A stretch of DNA of 64,000 bases from Bacillota bacterium. GTDB lineage: Bacteria; Bacillota; Clostridia; Lachnospirales; Anaerotignaceae. Both the position numbers and the translations under genes were made by a program. The stretch covers positions 67,831-131,830 of the forward strand of contig JAHZDZ010000008.1 in the NCBI GenBank assembly GCA_019422105.1, written 5' to 3'. The notes below the pieces were generated by a model. The model ran no database searches. It saw nothing but the letters and a program-made list of their open reading frames with translations, and was not told the DNA's origin. Below, in pieces: positions 26,559-35,010 of the stretch; positions within the stretch are counted from its first letter, which is position 1; each line of letters opens with the position of its first letter.

Positions 26559-26877
26559 TCCTTTTCATAAACAGATTTCCATTTTCTATTACAATTTCAA
26601 TTTTTTGAGAAAGAGGGGAGTCGGTTAATATTGTCTTTTGATAAAAATTTGCAGGAAACCCACCCAACATATCGGCATCTACTAAATTCGGTACAGTTAC
26701 AGCTTCGCCGGATTCATCAAAAACTGCTACAGATGACAAATCAGGTATTTCAGGGGCGTTTACTAAATCATTATAGTCTCCTGATGTTGCGACTTTAGAT
26801 AAGGTTTTCCAAAGTATATGTATTTTCTGTATTATGTAGGATAAAGCGGCAGTGCCCATATATTTTTTCTTTTCCAT
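26551..26877 (-). CDS. Small tail fibre-associated protein
   Basis: 108 residues. The N-terminus (MGTAALSYIIQKIHILWKTLSKV) resembles that of the next upstream fibre protein, and both share the stretch SGDYNDL. This suggests a duplicated anchoring module that joins fibres to the baseplate. The stretch VDADMLGGFPANFYQKT is like phage fibre repeats. Confidence 0.55.
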   Translation of the reverse strand: MEKKKYMGTAALSYIIQKIHILWKTLSKVATSGDYNDLVNAPEIPDLSSVAVFDESGEAVTVPNLVDADMLGGFPANFYQKTILTDSPLSQKIEIVIENGNLFMKRIE

Positions 26878-26887
26878 AAAATCACCT

Positions 26888-27451
26888 TCATCTGTTCGCC
26901 GTATTAAAAACAGAGTTCCAAAGGGTGTCTATTTCCGCATTGGTAATTTCTATAATGTCGGAGTTTTGTACATAATTGGAGAGATCAACATTACTGTTAC
27001 CTATTATTTCCCATGCTCCATCCATCACCATATACTCGTCAAAATTGTCATTATCTTTTCCTGACTTTGTAAGCATATATATGGTATTTACGTCTGCCGA
27101 TGCTATTTCAGGAAGGGCAGATACCTTTTCTCTTTTTAAATGATTTGCATTTGCAACGGCTGTTAGTACCTGTGCAGCGGTCTGGTATCCGGCTCCGTTT
27201 AATAACTGTGTGTTATCTGTAGGTATTGTGGGCTTATTGCTCAAATCGTTATAGTCGCCAGAAAATGAACTGGTTCCGGCGTTTTCCAATTTGGTTTTCA
27301 TTTCATTTGTAAAGTCGTTGGTAGACAGCCCTTTTCCTTCAACTTTTTCTACCTTACTGCTGACAGTGGTTTCCACCTGGGAAAATTTATTTTTAACCTT
27401 TTGCAGTATATATAATATACTGTTGCTGCCGATATAATTTTTTTCAGCCAT
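26888..27451 (-). CDS. Tail fibre protein with coiled-coil stalk
   Basis: 187 residues. The start (MAEKNYIGSNSILYILQKVKNKFSQVE) leads into a heptad-like stretch, then GKGLSTNDFTNEMKTKLENAG, a repeat found in many Firmicute phage fibres, followed by SGDYNDLSNKPTIP. It is likely a baseplate-bound fibre. Its first codon overlaps the previous stop. Confidence 0.65.
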   Translation of the reverse strand: MAEKNYIGSNSILYILQKVKNKFSQVETTVSSKVEKVEGKGLSTNDFTNEMKTKLENAGTSSFSGDYNDLSNKPTIPTDNTQLLNGAGYQTAAQVLTAVANANHLKREKVSALPEIASADVNTIYMLTKSGKDNDNFDEYMVMDGAWEIIGNSNVDLSNYVQNSDIIEITNAEIDTLWNSVFNTANR

Positions 27452-27711
27452 TATAAACCTCCTATACTTTGAAACATAGCTTCCAATTCTAAATTTGACA
27501 CTTCCTTTATACTTTCTATGTCTGTATTCAGTTCCTTTATTTTCAGCTGTATCTCTATATCATTGTAGGAACCGCAATTTTTTCCTTCTATATATAAACT
27601 GCTGAATCCGTCCTCTTTCTCACAGATGTAAATTGTTTTTGGTTCCCATTTTTGACTGTCCTGTAAAGGTTCATATTTTTCTTCTGTCGTCTGAATAATT
27701 TTAAGAGCCAT
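27451..27711 (-). CDS. Hypothetical phage protein between baseplate and fibre genes
   Basis: 86 residues, acidic, with no membrane segment. It lies between the BppU-like gene and the fibres and overlaps the next gene by one base. No family is recognised. A small structural or fibre-assembly role is likely from position only. Confidence 0.55.
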   Translation of the reverse strand: MALKIIQTTEEKYEPLQDSQKWEPKTIYICEKEDGFSSLYIEGKNCGSYNDIEIQLKIKELNTDIESIKEVSNLELEAMFQSIGGL

Positions 27712-27724
27712 ACATTGCCTCCTG

Positions 27725-28285
27725 TCATTCCATAACTTCCCAAACTACATCATCAGGCAGAGAAACAGACGCAATTTCTTTTTCGCCGGATTTTAAGCTT
27801 AATGTTTTATTTTTACTGTCCAATATAATACTGTCTGCCTTATTCTCATGAAGTGACTTTACCTCTGTCTTAAGCTTTAATACTGTCTCTCCAATATCTT
27901 CAAAACCACCGTCCACAGAGGGATCCGCTAACCCTTTATGCTCAACAATATCAATGCAGCAACAGCCCGTTTTAAAGGTTTTTTCCTCACCCTCTGTTTG
28001 AAAAAAAGTAAGCCACATTTGTATTTCCCCTGCGGTAAGAGTTAATACAGAGATAATGGGAATATAAATAACCAGCCAATTATCTTTATAGCTACAGGCA
28101 TCAAATTGACATTGTTTTATTTTCCCCGTATTGTCAGGAAGTATGACCTGTAAGGCGGGGAGTGTGGATTCGTATTCTTTTGGAACAAGTATTTTAAATC
28201 TGTCGGCATTATTTTCCCCCTGATAAATAGTGCATGGTATTGTAGGAATTAGTTTTTTATCCTGTACCAATAAAGAGTAGTCCAT
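27725..28285 (-). CDS. BppU-like baseplate upper protein
   Basis: 186 residues. The N-terminal half reads like a BppU N-terminal domain (IYQGENNADRFKILVPKEYE, LPALQVILPDNTGKIKQC), which anchors receptor-binding proteins to the baseplate. It is followed by a short coiled segment (ETVLKLKTEVKSLHENKADS) and a small beta-rich end. Confidence 0.65.
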   Translation of the reverse strand: MDYSLLVQDKKLIPTIPCTIYQGENNADRFKILVPKEYESTLPALQVILPDNTGKIKQCQFDACSYKDNWLVIYIPIISVLTLTAGEIQMWLTFFQTEGEEKTFKTGCCCIDIVEHKGLADPSVDGGFEDIGETVLKLKTEVKSLHENKADSIILDSKNKTLSLKSGEKEIASVSLPDDVVWEVME

Positions 28286-28334
28286 AGAGTTATCCTTTCT
28301 TAAAAAATAGGGTAGGAATTGAACTGCCCCTTCT

Positions 28335-29540
28335 TTATTTTTTTAATATCGTTACTTTTTCTTTCTCATTATCCCATAGAACTGTACAGTGGAACGACTC
28401 TCCTATAAAGCGGACAGGAACGAAAGTCCTGTTGTTTTTTATGACAGGAGGCTGATCCAATCTCTTTTTCTGGCCATTTACAATGGCATCTTTTTCCCCA
28501 ACCCAAAGGGAAACAGTAGTAGCGCTATCTTTTATATCCACTCGTTTTTCAGATTCTATCCATTCTACGTGAAAACCAAGGAAATTGCTGATAAAACGCA
28601 CTGGAACCATGCATCTGCCGGCTTTTGCTTCAATATAAGGAGTAGCATCCAATTGATATATTGCGCCGTCTGTAATAATGGTATTTTTGTCTGTAAATAA
28701 TTCAATTTTCTTCCCCTGAATTGGATCATTATCCATATCTATGGAAGACCATGATTCTGACCAGAATATCTTAGAGTGGTAGTCCTTTGTTTCAAAGGTC
28801 AGATAATCATAGGGTATCCATCCGTACCCGCTATCTCCCCAAGATAGTCCCCAAGAATTTTGTACTTTAAAATATCCTTTATGAATATTGGGAGAGTAAG
28901 TGGTGCCATAATTGTGTACTAAATTATCATCATACCCAATAATACACAGCGCGTGGCCTCCGATTAAAAATTCACCAATCGGAATAGGGATATAATTAGA
29001 TGCGTTGTTATCCAGGGTATAAATACTTTTTCCACAGGCAATACCCAATGCCACAGGCCGCCCCATAGATAACGCCAATTTAATATCCTCTATAGAATCA
29101 CATTTCGCATAGTTACTGATTTTAAATTTAGATAGACTGTCCTCATTTTTGATTTCGGGAAATATAAGGCTTCCTTCTCTGTACTGTGTAAATGGATAAT
29201 ATTTTTCCTCAATGATTCCTTTTTCCTTCAGTATCTTCATAGCATACTGGATATAAGAGCCCTCCGTATTAGTCATGCCATCTATATTTTTTACCTGCTT
29301 TGCCATATATAAAGGCGACATGCTGTAGTTTATTCCCGTTTCCTTTTTTTCCTGCCAGTTCTTTAATGCGGCAGAACAAAAATAGACACAAAATCCTGTA
29401 TTTTTCTGATCTAATATCTCTCCGCAAAACTCCTGCAAATTAACGGAGGAGGGAAGAGAAGAAGGGGCTTTCAATATTCCCCTTAAATGCCAGTCTGTGC
29501 CACGAATAGGGGACTGTATTAGATTTAGTATTCTTTCCAT
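28335..29540 (-). CDS. Papain-like (C1) cysteine protease with stalk domain
   Basis: ATG 29540 follows TTGGAGGT. The upstream in-frame codon lacks a site. The 401-residue protein has a C1 peptidase fold: DQKNTGFC (Gln45, nucleophile Cys51), GGHALCIIGYDD (His196) and VQNSWGLSWGDSGYGWIPY (Asn228). The last 130 residues are copper-amine-oxidase-like stalk repeats (CMVPVRFISNFLGFHVEW, TFVPVRFIGESFHCTVLW). No signal peptide is seen. Papain-like proteases are uncommon in phage lysis or baseplate regions. It may cleave cell-wall-linked or surface protein. Confidence 0.8.
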   Translation of the reverse strand: MERILNLIQSPIRGTDWHLRGILKAPSSLPSSVNLQEFCGEILDQKNTGFCVYFCSAALKNWQEKKETGINYSMSPLYMAKQVKNIDGMTNTEGSYIQYAMKILKEKGIIEEKYYPFTQYREGSLIFPEIKNEDSLSKFKISNYAKCDSIEDIKLALSMGRPVALGIACGKSIYTLDNNASNYIPIPIGEFLIGGHALCIIGYDDNLVHNYGTTYSPNIHKGYFKVQNSWGLSWGDSGYGWIPYDYLTFETKDYHSKIFWSESWSSIDMDNDPIQGKKIELFTDKNTIITDGAIYQLDATPYIEAKAGRCMVPVRFISNFLGFHVEWIESEKRVDIKDSATTVSLWVGEKDAIVNGQKKRLDQPPVIKNNRTFVPVRFIGESFHCTVLWDNEKEKVTILKK

Positions 29541-29573
29541 AGCTTTACCTCCAAATAAAAAAAGGCCGGTCAC

Positions 29574-30368
29574 TTAAACCGTCTTTATTTTTACGTTGAC
29601 AATTCTGTTTTCATAGACTATTTCAAATTCCATATTCTCCAAAAGCTGACGCAGTGGAACCCATAGGGTACCGTCTTTATTGACGGCTGGAATATAAGTT
29701 GTCTGAGCATCAAACAGGTTTATTTCCTGCCGCATTGTTTTTTCTTTCGGTGTTTCTATAGTGGGAATCCCATCATATGCAACATGAAATCCTGCCTGTT
29801 CCAAGTCCCTTAAACGGATATAGTTTTCATTTTGAAACAAAATACTATGCGTCGTATAGCTTATGTTGTCAATTTTAATATCTCTTTTCTCTGGCGTTAA
29901 TTCTTCCTTTTCGGTTTTCCCGTATCTTATCCAGGGCATTAAAAGCCAATTGGTAAAGCCTGAATTTGATACTTTGTTTTTCCTGACACCATATGCGCTT
30001 CCGTCTGCGGCTATATAATAGGGAATACCCGCTTCCAGACCTGTATATATTCCCACATGGCCTTTTTGCCACAGTATTGCCCCTATAGGGGCGCTTACAA
30101 TTGTGTAAATAGGATTACATGCTGAAGCCTGTTCCTTTAGCTGAGAGGAACTTAAAAGCTTCCCTGTGTACCAACTGATTAAACCGGAGCAGTCTACACA
30201 AACTTCTCCAATTTTCTTTTTATCTGAATCCCATACCATAGAGCCGTATCTTTTTTTTAAGTAGTTATATTTTTCTTCTGTGAGCAATTCTCCTTTTGTG
30301 CCATAAACATAAGGAGTCCCTAATTTTGACTTTGCGAATGCGACTAACTCTCTGCCTGTTAAGGCCAT
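29574..30368 (-). CDS. NlpC/P60 endolysin with stalk-like C-terminus
   Basis: 264 residues. The N-terminal domain is NlpC/P60: KLGTPYVYG, the nucleophile in VCVDCSGLISWYTG (Cys60) and GHVGIYTG (His104). It would cut the peptide of peptidoglycan. The C-terminus (from about 170) resembles a copper-amine-oxidase-like domain (YIRLRDLEQAGFHVAYD, LWVPLRQLLENMEFEIVYE), probably for wall binding. It follows the holin gene, as expected for a lysis cassette. Confidence 0.88.
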   Translation of the reverse strand: MALTGRELVAFAKSKLGTPYVYGTKGELLTEEKYNYLKKRYGSMVWDSDKKKIGEVCVDCSGLISWYTGKLLSSSQLKEQASACNPIYTIVSAPIGAILWQKGHVGIYTGLEAGIPYYIAADGSAYGVRKNKVSNSGFTNWLLMPWIRYGKTEKEELTPEKRDIKIDNISYTTHSILFQNENYIRLRDLEQAGFHVAYDGIPTIETPKEKTMRQEINLFDAQTTYIPAVNKDGTLWVPLRQLLENMEFEIVYENRIVNVKIKTV

Positions 30369-30422
30369 ACTATCACCTCATAATAAAAGTAGAGCAGGAG
30401 AAACCTCCTGCCCGTAGCGCTC

Positions 30423-30731
30423 CTAGTTTTTTCGAACATCAACGCCAAGTATTGACATAAGATTAGTACATGCTTTCCCAACATAGAGTATGATTGCGGA
30501 AAGCATAATTAATTCCGGTGTTATTCCCAATGAGCTCAAATCTGTATGATCAAAGCAAAAGGCCAATCCATAAAAGGAGCATGCCAAAATTACAGCTTTC
30601 AGTATGCCGTTAATGAATACTGTTTTGTCAAATAAAATTTTTTCTATTCCGATTTTCAAATAAACTCCCAGAGCTATATTGATTGACATTGCTACTGCCA
30701 AAATGATGAGATAGTTTGTAGTTGTTTCCAT
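30423..30731 (-). CDS. Holin
   Basis: 102 residues with three hydrophobic segments (LIILAVAMSINIALGVYL, GILKAVILACSFYGLAF, IMLSAIILYVGKACTNLMSIL) and a short charged C-terminus. Size, topology and position directly before the endolysin identify it as a phage holin that permeabilises the membrane at lysis. Confidence 0.85.
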   Translation of the reverse strand: METTTNYLIILAVAMSINIALGVYLKIGIEKILFDKTVFINGILKAVILACSFYGLAFCFDHTDLSSLGITPELIMLSAIILYVGKACTNLMSILGVDVRKN

Positions 30732-30743
30732 ATGTATTCCTCC

Positions 30744-31187
30744 TTACAACAATGTGCCTTTTTCTATACAGGTTTTGTAAACCTCAAGCACATATTCATA
30801 TTCTATATCGACCAGCCCGTTGGACTTTTTTCTCATGTCCAAAATATCATGATATTTTTTGTTAATCTCAATGATATGCTGAAATTCATCTTTAGTATGT
30901 TTTCTGCCATTTTTGCATGAATTGGCGAAATCCAAGATTTCATAGCGGATACGGTCAATCTCGTTTTCATCCACTCTCACGGCAAGCTTTTCCAGTTCCT
31001 GTTTTGTTAATTTGATTTCATTGTGTATTTCCCCGTTTATTTCTTTCCCTATGGATTTTAACAGCCATTTTAGAGGGTTTACTTTAATAGGGGATACCTC
31101 AATAAATACGCTGGCAACAGCCAATAAAGGGAAAAGCTGTTTTATTAAATCGCTAATAATTGAGATTATATCCATTTCACATTCCAC
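30744..31187 (-). CDS. Membrane-anchored protein of the lysis module
   Basis: 147 residues with one N-terminal hydrophobic segment (IKQLFPLLAVASVFIEVSP) and a helical cytoplasmic domain (LTKQELEKLAVRVDENEIDRIRYEILDFANSCK). Proteins of this form occur just before holins in Clostridial phages and may be a second holin component or a lysis regulator. The exact function is not known. Confidence 0.65.
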   Translation of the reverse strand: MECEMDIISIISDLIKQLFPLLAVASVFIEVSPIKVNPLKWLLKSIGKEINGEIHNEIKLTKQELEKLAVRVDENEIDRIRYEILDFANSCKNGRKHTKDEFQHIIEINKKYHDILDMRKKSNGLVDIEYEYVLEVYKTCIEKGTLL

Positions 31188-31202
31188 AGCATCCTTTCTT
31201 TC

Positions 31203-31481
31203 TCATCTCTTTTTACACATGATATATCTGTTGTTTTTATTTCGGTTGACGTACAATATGATTACTTTGTCAGCGGCCTGTAAGGTGATGTCAGGATTAT
31301 AAGGCACATTTTTTGCCAAATCCCTTGCGCCGTCAATATATAAGTCGGCAGTCTTATTGGGATTTACGGTTTTAATGGTGCCAAAATGCCATTCATTTTC
31401 CAAAAATCCTTTTTCTTTTAGAACGTCCATAATATTTGACTTCAGTATGGATAATATAGAGTCTGTATTTTTCCCCATCAT
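31203..31481 (-). CDS. Baseplate hub-associated small protein
   Basis: 92 residues. The core FGTIKTVNPNKTADLYIDG resembles the OB-fold puncturing/spike type proteins of tails (XkdR/gp45-like). It overlaps the preceding tail gene by four bases. I infer a role in the tail tip. Confidence 0.5.
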   Translation of the reverse strand: MMGKNTDSILSILKSNIMDVLKEKGFLENEWHFGTIKTVNPNKTADLYIDGARDLAKNVPYNPDITLQAADKVIILYVNRNKNNRYIMCKKR

Positions 31482-33238
31482 ACCACCTTCCTTATTTTCT
31501 TTGCGTTTATGGTCATAAATCCGGCTTTTACAGGCAGGGAAAAGCTCACTATCTGATAGTTGTCTGTACAGCCGTTAAAATTGTCCACTATAGATATAAC
31601 ATCGTTAGCGTCATGCAGATAGTTAGGGAGTATATCCATCTGTATTTCTTCTGTATAAGTCAGATTTTTCTCAAGCTCATATTTTGCCCTGGCGCTGCAT
31701 TGGCTTTGGGTGTCAATATTGCTGTCAATACCTTCATTCCAGAAATACATTCTGTCCCCTATTTTTTGTACTGAATAAGGATGGTTTTTGTATTGCTGAT
31801 GATTTACTGTGACGGAAAATTTAATGTTTGTCAGAATGGGGGTTTTGACATTGTCCTTTGTGGACATGGTTATTTTATAACGCATAAATTTGGGAAGTGC
31901 ATAATTGGCGGTTAAGCAGGGAAGGGGAGTATCGTTTGTTAAAGCACCGCTTTTTACAATATTGCTTTTGTCGTTGGAAAATTCAACAGAAGCGGAAATT
32001 GTCTGATCGTCTTTGTTTTCCGTTGTTTTAACCTCAATCCAGTTTACTTCTGAATCCTTAAAGGGATGTTCTTTCCCAATTTCAAACCATCTGGATACAA
32101 AAGTCCCTGATGTTTTATATTTACCTGTTCCTGCCGTTGTCGTTTTACCGTCAGGCAGAGTCTTCTTTTCCTTTATTTCTAAAAGATGAAGCTTTCCCAC
32201 AGCGTCTGTCTCCATATTTGTGTAAGTCCCCTGATTGAACTCAGATTGGGCTGCGTCGCCATAGGTTTCTGTGTCGAAAGAATTTTCATCTACAATAAGC
32301 TCTGTCCTGAATTCCGCTGTATTGTTGGAGCCGCCCAATACGAGAATATGATTAAATAATACGGATTCGTTCAAAGTCCTTATACTGCCTGCATACATAG
32401 TGCCGTTTTCTATTTCATATGTCCAGCATGGCGCTGTCTCAGACGCTTTCATGACCTTACGAAATCTGAAATAACCGTTCACATCAAAAAAAGCTTCATA
32501 AAAGAAATCATCGTTGTCAGAATAGCATTTTGCGGTTAAATCTTTGATGGCGTCGCCTCTGGTAGTACCCGTTTCATAAACCATATCAACAGTAAGATAC
32601 TTGTCGCAATCATCCAGTATCATTTTTGTAAAGCCTGCATTTTCTAAAATACTTCTTATGTAGTTTGTAATTCTATAGTAAACAGGGTTGCCGTCCTGAT
32701 CTAAAACAGTGTTTCCCGCCGCGTCCTTTTCTGTTTTCAGCTTGGAAAAACCATTCTCATCCATAATGTAATCTCCGTTTTCATCCTTTTCATAAGCGTC
32801 ATAGGTGGTTTCTTTGGTGTAACGGCCAAAGCTTCCTGTAAGCCAGTACCATTGATCTTGGCCGCTGATAACGGTAGTAAGTTCTGTTGGCGTGTTGGTG
32901 GATTCGGGTGATGTTAATACAAATACCCCCTGGGGCACATATTCTGTGCCGTTAGGGGTATCCAGTCCGATATATAGCTTTACTTTTTTACGGTTTATCC
33001 AGATTAAGCCGTCCTCATACCATGTGAATCTGCCGGAGTGGTTATTTAGGGTGATGGTAAATTGTCTCCTGATGTCTCTGTCTGTATCTACGGTAATGTC
33101 ATTGATTTCGTTGTAGGACACGTCTGTTGTGATTTCTTCCAGAATAACGTCATCTTTATCCAATAATTCCAATTTTACTTTTATTTCAGTTGTGTCACTG
33201 AGCATTGTTTTAATAAAGTCGTCGCTGGCCGTAATCAT
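31478..33238 (-). CDS. Tail-associated hub protein (DUF5048-like)
   Basis: 586 residues. The N-terminal half (FIKTMLSDTTEIKVKLELLD, VPQGVFVLTSPESTNTPTEL, YIRSILENAGFTKMILDDC) resembles phage hub proteins of the Tal/gp27 fold that cap the tube and bind the baseplate. The rest is beta-rich with EYVPQGVFVLTSPES and KYELEKNLTYTEEIQMD near the ends of the hub domains. It overlaps the Dit-like gene by four bases. Confidence 0.75.
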   Translation of the reverse strand: MITASDDFIKTMLSDTTEIKVKLELLDKDDVILEEITTDVSYNEINDITVDTDRDIRRQFTITLNNHSGRFTWYEDGLIWINRKKVKLYIGLDTPNGTEYVPQGVFVLTSPESTNTPTELTTVISGQDQWYWLTGSFGRYTKETTYDAYEKDENGDYIMDENGFSKLKTEKDAAGNTVLDQDGNPVYYRITNYIRSILENAGFTKMILDDCDKYLTVDMVYETGTTRGDAIKDLTAKCYSDNDDFFYEAFFDVNGYFRFRKVMKASETAPCWTYEIENGTMYAGSIRTLNESVLFNHILVLGGSNNTAEFRTELIVDENSFDTETYGDAAQSEFNQGTYTNMETDAVGKLHLLEIKEKKTLPDGKTTTAGTGKYKTSGTFVSRWFEIGKEHPFKDSEVNWIEVKTTENKDDQTISASVEFSNDKSNIVKSGALTNDTPLPCLTANYALPKFMRYKITMSTKDNVKTPILTNIKFSVTVNHQQYKNHPYSVQKIGDRMYFWNEGIDSNIDTQSQCSARAKYELEKNLTYTEEIQMDILPNYLHDANDVISIVDNFNGCTDNYQIVSFSLPVKAGFMTINAKKIRKVV

Positions 33239-34068
33239 ATCTTATCACCAACCTGTCCAACCTGATACCATTCCACCGTAAGGTCGGATGCGTCTTTAAT
33301 ATGTTCATAGGTAGTTTCAGTAGGGGAGTTTATATCCACAATATACCTGTGTCCGTTACCATCCTTCAATAAAAAGGACTTGTGCATCTGACACATATTG
33401 TCCAGCTTTTGTACCTGCTTCCATATAGGAACAGAAAAGTTGACGTTCATACTTTTTAAAGAACCCTGTTTACAATGGGTGGCACCATATCTTACAAATG
33501 GGTATTTGGAAAAGGTTTTTAATATTGTCCTGTCCTGTTCTGTGCTGATGGATACAGAATCCATGTTATAAATAAATTGTACGCTGTTTTCGTCGGGGCT
33601 TTCCATATCAATAATCCACCAGCCGGAGAAGTCAAGAAGGGTGGTGACGACTGTGCCTTTTCCTTCTATACCAGCGGAATCAACAGGGCATACCATATAT
33701 GTAATCTCTACGTTTCCCATAGCCTCATAATCATTATAAGAATATGTTTTTGTGATAATCTGGTTGTCAAAATCAAATTCCGCTATTGTTTTAAAATAGC
33801 TTTCGTTTCCTTCTTTCCGTTTCAGTCTTAGCTTCGCTATTTGGTTTTCTCTCATGCTAATATTTCCTGCTTCCATATCCCCGCTGAAAGCGGCGTATAG
33901 GACAGTAGAGTTATCCCATTCTGATTTTTCTGTTATATTAGCTAGTGTATTTCTGATATGGAGATCATCAGCGATACACTCCTTAATAGAAAGGTAACTG
34001 ATGTTAGAAATAGGGGTTTGAGGTGTATCGAAAAACATACCGGTGAAACTTTCAAGTCCTATAAGCAT
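33235..34068 (-). CDS. Distal tail protein (Dit-like)
   Basis: 277 residues, beta-rich, placed immediately before the hub gene, where siphophages put Dit. Features include NISMRENQIAKLRLKRKEG and SLKSMNVNFSVPIWKQVQK. The identification rests on position and size more than on a decisive motif. It overlaps the preceding small gene by ten bases. Confidence 0.6.
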   Translation of the reverse strand: MLIGLESFTGMFFDTPQTPISNISYLSIKECIADDLHIRNTLANITEKSEWDNSTVLYAAFSGDMEAGNISMRENQIAKLRLKRKEGNESYFKTIAEFDFDNQIITKTYSYNDYEAMGNVEITYMVCPVDSAGIEGKGTVVTTLLDFSGWWIIDMESPDENSVQFIYNMDSVSISTEQDRTILKTFSKYPFVRYGATHCKQGSLKSMNVNFSVPIWKQVQKLDNMCQMHKSFLLKDGNGHRYIVDINSPTETTYEHIKDASDLTVEWYQVGQVGDKI

Positions 34069-34274
34069 TTCACTACCTGATTTTCCCTTTCCTTTTTAAA
34101 CTCAATATCCGTCTCCACATAGGGTGCGTTTTCTTTTGCCGTTTCCTCATTAGTGGTGATTTTAAGCATGTTCAGCACATCCTCACTTCGTTCGGAGCCG
34201 CTTCGCGGGCGGGGTGTCTTCCCCGCTGCCATGTTATATTTCTTTCCTTTTCCCAGATATGCGTACTTTTTCAT
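34059..34274 (-). CDS. Small phage protein with GC-rich palindrome
   Basis: 71 residues, basic at the N-terminus (MKKYAYLGKGKKYN) and acidic at the end. The middle (KTPRPRSGSERSEDVL) is coded by an unusually GC-rich stretch holding a GCGGGG...CCCCGC inverted repeat, unlike the AT-rich neighbours. The family is unknown. The palindrome could be a small inserted element. Confidence 0.5.
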   Translation of the reverse strand: MKKYAYLGKGKKYNMAAGKTPRPRSGSERSEDVLNMLKITTNEETAKENAPYVETDIEFKKERENQVVKCL

Positions 34275-34320
34275 TGTTCATTACTCCTCTCATAGTTAAA
34301 AAATTGATAGTTGTTTGTAT

Positions 34321-34345
34321 AAAAAAAGAACCCGGCCGGAGTTCT
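34321..34345 (-). terminator. Terminator after the XkdX-like gene
   Basis: On the minus strand AGAACTCCGG pairs with CCGGGTTCT and runs into T7. It ends the fibre block 38180-34396 before the Dit-like operon begins. Confidence 0.8.
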
Positions 34346-34395
34346 GTTTTACTGAATTGTTGTTATATTTTTTTCTGTTGCCTGTTTCCGGTTGC

Positions 34396-34527
34396 TTACG
34401 CTGTGTAGTCCTCTCCCGTGATTGTCTTATATTCCTCTGCTGTCAGTCTGCCGCTCAGGACGAACCTTCTCACATTCTCCGCCGTGTAGATGCCATTGTC
34501 ATAATACCTCTTTACAATTTTAAACAT
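34396..34527 (-). CDS. XkdX-family phage protein (43 aa)
   Basis: A short gene from ATG 34527 to TAA 34396. The product (start MFKIVKRYYDNGIYTAENVR, then RLTAEEYKTITGEDY) matches the small XkdX-type proteins that end tail fibre operons in Firmicute phages. It overlaps the previous gene by eight bases and is followed by a terminator. Confidence 0.85.
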   Translation of the reverse strand: MFKIVKRYYDNGIYTAENVRRFVLSGRLTAEEYKTITGEDYTA

Positions 34528-35002
34528 TAGCCGTCACCTCCTGCTGGCTTAGAAGTATTGCGGCCAATACCTCGTCCTGCTCACGCTGCTTTATGATGAT
34601 GTCCTGCTGGTTTAAGAGTATTTCGGCAGATAACACCTCCTGCTCCGGTATTTCTTCTCTCTGTATAGGTTCCCCGTTTTCGTCTACTGCCAGCAGCCTG
34701 CTTTTGAAGTGTTCCCTTAGCTCCGCCTCAAGGGCCTCCTCTGTCTTCTGCTTTTTGTATTCCTTTAATATATCCTCTTGGCATATAAAAAGAAGCTTTT
34801 CATTTTCCTTCATCAGAAAAATATTGTCTCCCAGATCTTCCTTTATGGTTTCTACCTCCAGCCCGTTGAAGCTTTTCCCGTCCCATTTCTCACAGGTGAG
34901 ATTTTGGGGTGTGAAGCTTTCCCTGTCAAGGGTTTGTATGTAGTCTCTGACCTCTTTTTCCGTCAGATTATCATAGTATCTCAAATCAATCATGCTTTTC
35001 AT
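34520..35002 (-). CDS. Phage tail protein before XkdX
   Basis: 160 residues, glutamate-rich, with C-terminal repeats QQDIIIKQREQDEVLAAILL and QQEVTANV that look like coiled coil. Proteins like this come immediately before XkdX in many prophages of this group. No function is known. Confidence 0.55.
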   Translation of the reverse strand: MKSMIDLRYYDNLTEKEVRDYIQTLDRESFTPQNLTCEKWDGKSFNGLEVETIKEDLGDNIFLMKENEKLLFICQEDILKEYKKQKTEEALEAELREHFKSRLLAVDENGEPIQREEIPEQEVLSAEILLNQQDIIIKQREQDEVLAAILLSQQEVTANV

Positions 35003-35010
35003 CTCCTGCC

